64,000 nucleotides of DNA from Lagopus muta. Its lineage: Eukaryota > Chordata > Aves > Galliformes > Phasianidae. The notes beneath the pieces are model-generated. The model made no database searches, had not been told where the DNA came from, and saw only the letters and a program-made list of their open reading frames with translations. Within the stretch, counting starts at the first letter, position 1. Each line of letters begins with the position of its first letter. Where the stretch lies: assembly GCF_023343835.1 (NCBI RefSeq), contig NC_064437.1, positions 54,510,972 to 54,574,971 on the forward strand, given 5' to 3'. Below, piece after piece: positions 50,521 through 64,000 of this stretch. Both the position numbers and the translations under genes were made by a program.

Positions 50521-53500
50521 GATGGGTAACAGCTTTGGAGCTGTTTACCAGTTTATGCTAATTACTACCAATATTGAATGCAGCTGTGAGTGGTCCTTAT
50601 GTTTTTCATACACTGTGACCCACATTTTGAGAATCTGGTAAGATTATAGACATTGCTCTCCTTTAATGACAGCTGTGGTGCTGTAGAAGAGGCAGCATGT
50701 AATTAAATCCTCTGGTTTGTGATCTTGAATGCATTGAGACCTCAGTGACTGAAATGTAATTTGTGAAATTTTTTTTGGTCTTTGTTTCTTTGTGCTCCCC
50801 CAAAAACCTTTAATTATATTCAGATTATAAACTCAGTTGCCAAAGCCATAGTTTCACCTCTTCTGACTATAGTTTTACTTCACAGTAACTGCCAAATTAC
50901 TCACTTTCAAGGCTTGTGCTGTCTTTACATCTGATACTGGTCAGATTGTTTTAGTTCTCAATGCTTAGCGATGGAAAAGCCATGAAATCAGCAGTTAGAC
51001 CACAAACCTGGCTGGATTTACCAGGGAAGAAGAAAGGACGAAGAAGATTGCAGCATTTGTCTCCAAACCACTATAAAAGTAGGGATTTTTATCTGCCTCT
51101 GTCTAATTAACTTCTAATGGCTTTATAATGTGATTACAGCTTGGAATGCTTAAAATAAACTTTGAACTGCCAAATACATTTCAGATCTCTTATATGGAAA
51201 CGCACTTTTTTTTTCCCCCACTCAGAAATGGAAAAGTGTCTCTTTGTAGATTTAGATGCAGCACTTGGAGAGTACGTTTGAATGCTGACAGGCACAGAGT
51301 TGACTGTAGGTGATGCTGGACAAAATTTGGTGGGCTGCCCTCAGCTGCTCCTCAGTGGCATCGATACTTCAGCAGCAGCCCAGGGCTTTAGAGCAAAGGT
51401 GACTTTTTCAGTCACACTTTCAATTTTCTGTTGAATATGCACTACACTTTTTAATTCTGTTTAATGCTTGGGTAAACTATTGTGTTTGGTTTTAGGAGGG
51501 CACTTTTTTTTTTACAACACTTCTAAATGTCCGTAAATGCAAGCTGTGGTATGAGTCACAATACTGCTTCAATTTCACCCTTTTGGATGAAGACTGCATT
51601 GCAATATTCTGTGGGATTGCATACTTTTGTATGGAGAGGGTAATGTAAAACAGCTGAGCATGAATGGTCAGGAGACAGACACAAGTTTTTTTCCCTTTAT
51701 ATCCCTATGTTTGTATTTCTGAGCCACTTTTTGTTTGCTTTAATTACCCACAGCCTAGAGAAATAAATTGCTCAAGAATAGCTGTGTGCTGGAGCCAAGC
51801 CAAAGAAGCATTAAAAGCTTTAAAGAAGCATTTCTACCTGAAGCATTCCATTACAACACTTAATTTTTACTGAGTTTTTGTGGGCAAGAAAATGAAAAAG
51901 TAGAGTTGTGCCATGATAGGTAAATCAATTTCTTGATTAGCATCTAGAATTTGCTAAATCTCTGCTTAGTGCAGATAACTTGAGTGACTTTTCCCTTCTG
52001 TAGGGCATCCTGTGTTACTCTTGTTGTTTCACAAAGTCTTTGTATGTGCAACTGATGGAGACCAGGCAAAATAAAGGGAAGGCTCTGTTCTTTATAAAGA
52101 TGATGTTCTGGAGTTGTCTCAATGCAGTAATTTAAAATGAGGGAGTGAACTGAGGCTGGAATTGGAACGGCACACTCTGCTGTGGTTTGGGGGAACCATT
52201 ACCCTGCAACTGAAGCTGTGCATCAGAATGGTTTTACTGGGGGTGGCAGCAGTAGTGACTTGCCTGTGCCAGAATCATTCCTGAATCCTCCTAGCTTGGT
52301 AATGCACTACAGGAGAGTTGTCCCTTTACTTTTTTGATGTTCCAATTGAACCACACCTTATACGTGGGATTTGCTTGTTTAAGGAGGATTTTAAGAAGCT
52401 GAGCCTTGTCCCTAGAAATAGTTGGTCATAACCGTGATTCAGAAGACTGTTCTGAGGGAAGCTGCGCTGGAATTTATCCTTTCTCTTGTAGGCAGTGGTC
52501 CTCTGAACACAGACGATTTCTGTTGCAAATCCAAGGCTTTCCTCCAGCAATTGTCTAGATTTCACTGTATAGAAGATGACTTTTCACTTGCATTTCAAAG
52601 CACTACTTTAGCAGAGAGTTAATACTTTGTAACGAAGAGGTAAGACCTCTTCAGTAAGAATTAACATGTTGTACTGAATTCTCATCTTCTGTTCATACGC
52701 TGCCTTTTTCATTTTGTAAAGCTTGGTCATTGTTCCAGTCCCACCTTTAGCTTTTTTGTGTGAGCTGAAGAGGCCCAACCTTTTTAGTGTGTATTCTGAG
52801 AGCAACTACTTGATCATTTGGGAGTTTCCATTGTCATTTTCTCTTCCTTCTCTCTTTATCTTAGTTGCTTGACTTCCTAGATACCAGAGTTGTTGCAGTT
52901 CAGCACTCAGGCGCAGTGTGCTGCTGCCAGTGCTGGGCGCTCATGGGTCAGAGCCAGCGGGCTGCACTACTGCAAATACTGGGCCTCAGATCATCTCTGG
53001 GAAGTGTGGTCAGATCCCTAAAGCAAATGCATTATTGCAGAAACAGAGATGAATGGCTACTCTAGAGTTCAGCCCAAATTGGGTTTTGTTTGTGCAGCCC
53101 TTCCAAATAGTTTTTACCACTGAAATGAAAATGCACAGAGCTTAGAAGTGACCCAAAAGAAGGAAGCGGTCTGCTATTTTTCACTTCTTTTGAGTGGGAA
53201 GTCTGGAGACTTAAACAAGAACGTTTTGTATGGATAAGGAGAGCTGAGTTACCTGAAAATGCCTCCTTTGGTGTAGCAAGAGCTTTAAGTCAGTCTTGAA
53301 TAGCAAAGATAGATGTACTGCTTAGCTTAATGACACTAAGAGTTGTGCACTTAGCACATCAGGCTTAAAATAAAAACAGAACCAAAAATACCCTGAAAAT
53401 TAACAACAAAACCTGGTATTTAGGAGTATTAAAATGAGCTGGTGCACAGGTATGGCAGGTCCTCTGTTTCAGCGACATGAGTTTTTGATCTTTGACAGTA

Positions 53501-56500
53501 GTGTTAATTCTTAAGTTTTGTTGCCCTGAGCAGGCCAGCACAATATAAAGAAAATTGAGTTTATTCTTAATCTGTACTGTGCTGTGAATAGAGCTTATTT
53601 CTGTGAGTGTTAATACAGGTCAAACAATAGAGATGCTAAATAATTCAAGGTGCTGCAGTGGATCAAGAGAAAATCGGAGATCATAACTTGAAGCACTTGA
53701 GGGATCCTGGCACTTAGGGAATGGATGTTGAATAGCTGATGACATGAAAACTTCTTCAACTGTCATATTCAGCTCTCTTTAAGTTTCTTTTGAATCTCTG
53801 AAAGGCATTAGAACTGTATGGAATTGCAGTAACAAGTGTAACAGCCAAGAAAACGCTTTATCAGAGATGCTTTCCAGTAGCTTTATCATAAGTACAGAAG
53901 TGACTCCTGAAGTTTCTCCGCTGTGACTGCTTTCCATAGCAGTGTATGGTAGCACAACTCACCACAGGCAGTTCTGGCACTGCGTTCCTCTTCTCGCCTC
54001 CTGTTTGGGGCAGTTCAGTGCATGCTGACACTGTGATGGTCTGGGTCAAGGGACTAAGTCCATCCCAAAGCTGATTTCACATGGAGGCCATTCCTGTCTT
54101 CTGGCTTGGCTCCCCAAGCCTGCTCGGGGCAGCCAGACAAGGGACAGCATTAATGCAAGGGAAAGAGGACAGGACAGTGGAGGTGTTGGCTCAAAAGCTG
54201 GGACATCAGAAGCAGTGTGCCTCACTACTGCGCTGAGTATGGATCAAGTTAAGTGCATAAGCCAATATGCTGCTTTTGTAGCACTCAAATAGCCAATTTG
54301 CAGGGAGTACCAAATGTTTGTTTGGATGGCTTGTCCTCATCTCTCGAGCTGTGACACTTGGAGCACAAAGAGCTACAGCTGGAACAGCAGTAAATCTGAG
54401 AGAGAATTCCTGCACTGCCTGTCAGAATGCTTCCTGCTGCTTTCAAGAGGTGGAATGTAGTTTAAGGATCACTGACACAAAAAAGAACTACTGGCAGCTC
54501 ACAGGCTGTGGAAGGTCTGAACAGCACACATCATCATGCTGCATTTTGTAGTTAAACAAAATCTGAAGATAACCTGTTCCTATTACAAAGGTACAGAAGA
54601 GCTGAATGATGCTATTTCAATAATTCTTCTGTTGTTTCATCTTTGCAGTTGGCTTCTCTTAATTTATTTGAAAGATCTGAACATAAGTAGCAATGACTTG
54701 GCTAGAATTCTAAATTTCCTGTTCTTTATAACACACGTTAATACCCAAAGAGAATTGTGGATTTGTCTCTAACGATTTTACTCGAACAAGGCTGATGATT
54801 TACAGCTTTTTTTTAATGACAGCTATCAAAGGATGCTGTCACTTCCTTTTCCCTTCAGAAACGGGGGAAACTTCATTGTTACAAACCCCAAAGTGCAGGG
54901 AGCAGCTGAAAATATGGTTTGAGAGTTTTGCAACAGCTGTTGCCAGTATTAGTGTGGTATTGATGCAGGCTTGTTTCCTTTCTTGCTCTGGTCATCAAGT
55001 GACTTTTTGTACATGTGAGCTCTTCAACTGCTTCTATAGCCTGTATTTTTTTCTTCATATATGAAGTACATTTTCTGTATTGTTCACTTTAGGAAGACAG
55101 TGGGAGAGGAGGCGATGGTGCTTCATCTTGGTTGGTTCCATCTCACCTGTGGCAGTTGAGCTGTGCTCCCTGCACTCCGGAATGTGGCTGACACTGCAGT
55201 ATCAAACTATAAAGTGCCCTTTCCCAAACTGTGCCCCTGTTCCTGAACTGTAAATATTAACTGCAGTTCAGTAATTCTGTTATATTCTTCATCATCTCCA
55301 ACAAATACAATTTCAGTACAGATCCTCAAATGTTTTCTTTCTGCAGTCTGAAATATAGTGCATTCAATCTTATTCTTTACTTTGACAGCAAGTGTTTTTG
55401 ACTTAATGACAGTGTACCACATTTTGCTTCTGTGACTGTAGTTTCCCTAGTAACCTATCAGAAGGCCTTTGTTGAAGTGTTCTTAAAGTCCAAAGAAATT
55501 GTCATTTGTTCTTTATTTGTGATTTTGTTGACTGGTTCCTTCCTAGCTAGAAAAGAACCCATTTTCTATGCTGGAGTCAGATACATTTTTCTGCTTCGGG
55601 ACATAAATGGCTGCACTGGGTTGGAAGACGTTTCTCATCATGCCACCTCTGGTCTGTGCAGAGGAGATCCCCATTTCCATCTGTAACCCAACCCAAAGCA
55701 ACAGGGTAAGGAGGAGCTGAGGCCTGACCCAGCTGCTGTATTTAAATTAATGAATTCTGGGTTAATATGTGCACCTCAGCGGGTGTAGGAAGCACAGGCG
55801 AACAGAGCGACAGTGCCGCGTGAAGACAGCGCGCAATTGTTGGCTGAGAGCTACAGCGTTACCTCTTACAGCTCCAGCTGTCTGCCTGGGAAAGTAACAA
55901 TGTCTCTGGGAGCCATAATTCTCACGGAAAGTAACCCAATCTGCAGCCACCTGTGCTGGGCTGAGGCCAGAAGCGAGAATGTAAGGTGGGGACTCGCAGG
56001 TAAAAGGCGTCAGATTTCTGAAGGCTTGTGTTCAAACAAATCATAAAATCATCAGGAGTGAATGATGATGAGGAGTCACCCATCAGCCTGGTAGTGTGGG
56101 ATTGGTCTGGGGAAAGGCCATCAAACCACAGCAGAAGACAGCTTCAACTCTGACTTGCTGGCTAATGTCTTAAGGCAGTTCTAACGAACAGCTAACAATT
56201 GTGGTTTGATGAAAAATTGTTTAACAAGACTATTGGAACCTTTATTAATTTGTCATCTGTAATGAAGATACGCTTATTGCTAAAGATTTAATTTTAAGCT
56301 ACAGTGACTCAAATGAACTTGTAAATGAATCACTTAAATGTGATGCTTTTCCCAATGCAAGGATGTCTGTAGCCCAAGGTGAGGATATGGGGGGCTGTGC
56401 TTTCTGGGAAGCTGCAGCTCAGTTTGGGGTTGCCATGGGCTGCTGCTGGCTAAGCTGCAGGAAAACCTCTGCTGGCAACTGGTGGTGGGCTGTGCAGGAG

Positions 56501-59500
56501 GAAGGGCCTGGCAGAGCTCAGAGCTGCAGGCATAGCTGTTGGTTTGTCACACCTCCCCCTCTCTATTACTGGAGTTGATTGTAATGCAGCATTGTGTATT
56601 TGAATGCTGCATTTGGAAATGGTTCCTACGGTTATTGTAACTGAGTTAACGGAAAACAGCAGTCCTTTGCATTTATGCCTCTGACACCACTTAATATTTT
56701 AGTTCCAAATATTTTCTCAGTGTTACTGGCTGGATTCCTGCAAGGATGTGAGCTGTCATGCAGCAACAGGAGTCAAAAAGAAAAGTATATTATAAAGTGG
56801 CATGCTGTCTTTTGACTTGTCTCAGCAATGTTTAGGAATTTTTTTCTGTTTCATTTTCTTACATGGGTGTGATTAAATAAAAGGAGTGCTTCTATAATCA
56901 GATATCGCTGCCACTGTGAAGCTGTCTGTAAAGAACCATTTCTGCCATTTTGCACCTCTTTCTCAGTTCAGCCCTGGTTGTCTCACAGATACGCTTAGAA
57001 ACATCCGTCCGCTTTCAGGGAAATGACACGTGGACCAGGATGCAACTCTGCTTAGCTCGTATGTGAAATGCCACAGAGTTAATGAAAATACATAGGGGAA
57101 ACCATGAGGTTAAACATAAAAATTATATTGCATACCACGCACAGAAATAACTTCTGGAATCCTCAGAAACCAACAGTGGGGGAAGCAGAAGAACCACAAT
57201 AAATACGAAGTACAAGGATAATGTTAAAATAATAAGTTGTCATGGAAACAGCTCCAAAAACAGTGTAGCCACAAAGGCAGCACCGCCCCACAGAGCCATG
57301 AGGACACACTGAGTGCTGGGCATGGCGCTGTCAGCAGTACCTGCTGCAAGGAGGGACCCCTATCTGCGCTGCTATTGCAGTACGTTTCCCCTGGCATTAA
57401 GCATTTAGGTAAGTAAATGGTGTAGTAGGTAGCAGGCAGTGTCATTTCTCTCACTGGCCACAGTTCAAGGGCACATCACCTTCCTTGGTGGATGCTGCCC
57501 TTCGTTAGCTGCTCAGCAGCTCTGTAAGCATCACCTCAGTGTGTTGGAGCAGGTACAGCTGTGCTTGGCTGCCCTCGAGTTCCTCAGTGCAAACGTGTCT
57601 GTTGAAACTACGGACCTCGGATTTTCATTTTATTTCTTTGTGTGAGATACTCAAATGTTGTTCAGTGAAACAGATGCAAAATAATGTCACTTCTTTGCAT
57701 TGTCTCATCTTCATTTTCAGAAGCTGCCATCTCTTCCCTCGGTGTAACTTCTGATTTATTGTAGAAGCAGTGGTATAATATTGCAGAGCTAGCTAGGTTT
57801 GCTATTAAATTTGAATTGATGCTTTTAATTCTGTATCTCAAAATCTGCCGTTAGAATTAAGCCTTCCTTTTATTTGATGAATGCAATAGAGAAAAATCTA
57901 CTTTAGTTAAACCAAGAATGCCTTTTCATGTTTAAAAGATATTGAACAATTAATGCTGATCAGTAATGCCGGTTTTTAGTTTCAAAAAGCACAGAGCATT
58001 ATTAGCTAAGATGTAGGGAACTTACACAAAAGAGCCCACTGTAGTTTCTCCAGTAGGCCCAGCTGCTGCATACACATTTCTTTGATCAGACTGTTATAAT
58101 CTGCAATCATGGCAGCTGTTTCTCCTTGATTGGTGAGGTCAGGGAAGACTGAGATCCGCTGCCTTCTGCCAGCTGTAACAATCAGCTCCTGCTTTGTCTC
58201 ACAGGGATGGTTTTCAGTTCTGATTGCTCAGATCAGACACCATCGGGATGCACGCAGGGAGCTGGGTGTTATGCAGAATGTGTAGCATTTTACACTGAAA
58301 CCACTTTCTGCAGGATAGGGATGTGTGTTTTCCACTTCCTGGCAAGTCTGAGGTGCTGTGAGTGTGACCGTAGTTTTGTTGCAAAGAATGAGTCAGAGAG
58401 GAAGAACTTCTCATCTGGTTGGTCTCACTGCTTGCAACACGTTCCATGTGGTTATGTAACATCTCAGAGGAGATCAGGCTTAGGGAAGAAAAGTGACAAA
58501 TAATGTTTTATCTCTCATCTCAGCAGTGACTCCAGCTGACCGGGCAGCAGGTAAAGGACGTGCTTCTCTTAGCTGTAAACAGAGGTTTAATGTTGAGGTG
58601 CCTACGTGCTGCATCACAGGCAGGAGGCTGTGCTGTTGGGTAGGCAGCATTTGCTGGTGGTAGGAAACTGAAACCGGTCCTCACAACCAGGGCCAAAACT
58701 TCATGGGGGTCACACGAAGATGAAAGACGGTTATCTCTGAACTGTAATCCTGTTAGTGTGCAACAGGGGCTCTGCTCTCCCTGTTGTCCGTGGCTGGGAA
58801 TATGTAACTGCTTGGCCGGGTGCCCGGACAGTAAACCCATCTCTTAATGTTTTGCTATCAGTGTCTTCACAAAGCTTCTGGATCTGGAATTTGTTTGGAT
58901 ATGTGACACTGTACAAAAATCCAGGAGGAGGAAGGAGGGGTCACCAGCTTTGTGCACTCATGGATGCCAGTTCACGAGAAGTGGTTGTTCCTTTCTCTGG
59001 TACTGATATGTTTCCAACTGCTTCCAGTGTTACTGTGCAATAGATGTCATTTCCATTTTAGAGCAAGGGATGTAGGTACAGAGAAGCGATTTGCAAGTTC
59101 TGATTTACAAAGTAGTATTTATTCTGTGCAACCCCGCTGTCTGTCTTTCTCAAAACAGAGTTTGGAGAAGAAAGAGATTTTTGTGTTCTCTGCCAGCAAG
59201 GCTGCCCCTTGCACTGTAATGGTGTCACATACAGTTTGCTATTCCCCTGTGCATACTGTCTCTCCGTAAGCTAACATTTGCTGCAATAGCATTAAATGTT
59301 TAATCCAAATAGAGGCTTGGGTGGAAGGATTACAATATTTATATGTTGCCATACATAACAGTCAATACTGTCATTGTCATGATGTGTTAGTAAGGTTTTG
59401 AAGGACTGTTATTTCAGTTCAGCTTTCAACCATGTCTATGTATCATTTGAGAGAAAATTTTCTTAGTGCAAAGACAGACAGTCTGTGTCTCCCTTCCTTC

Positions 59501-61681
59501 CCTGTTCCCACATGAGGCAGGACCGAACCATAGTCATAAAAGACAGCAGTTCAGATGTCTCAGCATAGGACTGAGGCTTAAATCCACTGTTATGGAAGTG
59601 GAGTCAAAAGAACTTATTTTGAGTGTGCACAACCTCTGGGAAGCGTTAATGATTCTTTGATTTAAAATGTGAATGTGCCCAAATGCAAATCAAGTAAATG
59701 CAAAGCAAGGTTGCAGCTCCACTAACAGTTTTGCTCCTTCTCTGACCTTTGGGGACTGTTGTGTGATAGAAGAAAAGCTTCAGCCAAAGCCTAGAAGAAA
59801 CCAACGTGCCCCACAAGGCTCTGAGTGCCCTTTGTTCCTCTTTGTCTCATGGGCTGTTACCCCAGGAAATGCAATGCTAAACGAGGCCGCTAGAATAGAG
59901 GCTTTCTCTTGTTTGCCTAATGAGTTTTAGAGGAAAATCTTTCATTGAGAGAACACCTTTCCATGTTTTTAGAGATGTTTGAACAATTAATACTGCTCAC
60001 TCACGCAGGTTTGGATTTATTTCTCAGTCCAAATGCACAATGTTTCTTACAGACTTCTTACAGCCATTCTGAATTCTGAACAGGAATTGATGCTTACTGC
60101 AGAGTGGTGTGTGCATTGTATGATGGAAACTGATAACATCTACTCAAAATGAGCCTTTAAAATCACAAAACATTGAGATGTTCTTTATTTTCAGGTGTAA
60201 CTTGATGTACGATTGAAATGTTTTGTCTGCCCTCAGAAATTTGGTAGAAATACGCTGATCTTAAAGCTCATTTCTTTTTAGGAGGAAAAAAAGGTCTGGA
60301 TCTAGGCATACAATCACTTCTGTTACTACTGGAAGTCAGACTGAGAGCATACGTTGGTTTTGTTTATAATCAAGATGCTCATAAAGATAATCCTCCAGTC
60401 TCTATCATCGCTTCTGTTTTTTAATGAGATGTTTTAATAGAGCTACAAGGAGGAAATAGGAATTTCATTCAAAGCAGATTTCTGTCGACTTCAAGCAAAA
60501 GGATCTGGGGGAAATCAAAGTAGTGCATAAATCTGACCAGGGAAAAAAAGGCAGCATGTGCTACAAATGCAGGCAGCCCCGTAGAGTGGAAGTGTGTATC
60601 GTAATGTGTTGGTGCTTCTTCCTTTCCATCAGAGGTGAAATAGAATCTGGAAGCAGCAGTATCTCTTAGTGTGGAAGTGGAAACGTTGTTCCATTTTCAA
60701 AATACCATTGTGGTGCTGTTCATGTGCAGCTTTGTGTGAAAATGAATGCTATGGTCTTCTCGTGTTTTTGTGAAGTATCTTCCTAATAAATTACACAGTA
60801 CTGCAGAGAGTGCATTGCCATACTTAGTTCCAAAAAATGAGTGTATAATTGAGATTTTACTGTTTTAGAAGGCACTTTCACTACTTGTTTTCTGGGCACA
60901 TGAACCCACCAGGTCTAACTGTTGTGATGTGAGACATCTGTAAAGCTTCTGGGTTTCATTTGTAATGGAGCTTTGAGATGGAAGGTTGGTCTTTCACTCC
61001 TGCTATAAAGCAGACTTGTTTTTCCCCTTCATATTAGTAGACTGCGTGTAGGAAAAGTTCTGAGTAGTGTAAGGGTAGTCCTAGCAGATTCATCTTGCCA
61101 TTGTTTTTGCTGTTACGGCTGTTTTATGGAAAACTTTCATAAACATCTGGTTTAGATCTTGCGTTTTGTTCTGTTGGGAGAACTCTTCATGGCTGTAGAA
61201 GTGTGCCAATCTTCTTTAAAGGAATTCCAAGCTATTCCTACAAAGAACTTGCAAGAGGATCATTAGGTGTGTGTAACTGTGTGCCTGTGTGACACACATT
61301 ACGTGGTGCTCATTGTGAAGCAGTCACAGTGAGGTGTCCCAGCAAACTGATAACTGCTCGGCATCATTTTAACACTGGAGCTTGAACACAGCCCCTGGCT
61401 TGAGAAGAGCATAACCTCCTGTGCTCTGGTAAAAGATGGTTTTTGTGTGGCTTTACAGACAGCTGTGCTGCCATAATGTGGGCAGTGTCAGAAGGGGAGG
61501 TGGAGCTGCCTGATACTCCTTGCCAACCGTTGGCAAATGGTTATTTGAGGAGTAATGCAGAACTTCATCCAAGGCATACAAACAGCAATGGCCCTCAGCT
61601 ACTGACTGCTTTGTGGCTTCAAGGATGCAGCTGGAACTGAGTATTGCCATGTCTCTGTCTTACATTGAATCTCAACCTTGA

Positions 61682-64000
<2,319 letters not shown>

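Overview
The window is nuclear DNA from a vertebrate, most likely a galliform (chicken-like) bird. It has introns of 0.5-19 kb with GT-AG splice sites and a strong CpG island. It also carries three 5'-truncated CR1 LINE 3' ends with the avian motif GGTTGGAAGGGACC, and few other repeats. There are no bacterial, organellar or viral genes, no CRISPR array, and no rRNA or convincing tRNA gene.

Two divergently transcribed genes account for the coding sequence. STN1 (OBFC1, a subunit of the CST telomere-replication complex) is on the minus strand. Its whole coding sequence can be rebuilt from nine exons between 27658 (ATG) and 3496 (stop). The splice phases agree throughout, and the 363-codon protein aligns end to end with mammalian STN1. 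SLK (STE20-like kinase) is on the plus strand. Only its first two coding exons are present (42605-42754 and 61877-62041, codons 1-105), giving the start of the kinase domain; the rest lies beyond the right edge.

Layout: 1-3495, STN1 3' UTR and downstream flank with several candidate poly(A) signals. 3496-27664, STN1 coding exons and introns. About 27665-41808, the large first intron of STN1, with two mid-size open frames, a possible tRNA-derived SINE relic, an A25 tract and a CR1 fragment. About 41420-42970, a shared CpG island with NRF1-type sites, an E-box, a CCAAT box, a candidate STN1 non-coding first exon and the SLK leader and first coding exon. 42755-61876, SLK intron 1 (19.1 kb), with a CR1 fragment and an unusually long 251-codon antisense open frame. 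62042-64000, the start of SLK intron 2.

The genes share a promoter region but not a pathway: STN1 acts at telomeres and stalled forks with CTC1, TEN1 and DNA polymerase alpha-primase, while SLK acts on the cytoskeleton, adhesion and ERM proteins. I did not find a clearly new biological system. The items most worth checking are the divergent promoter with an apparent switch of strand composition, the 251-codon antisense frame that runs into CR1, and the open frames and SINE-like block in STN1 intron 1.
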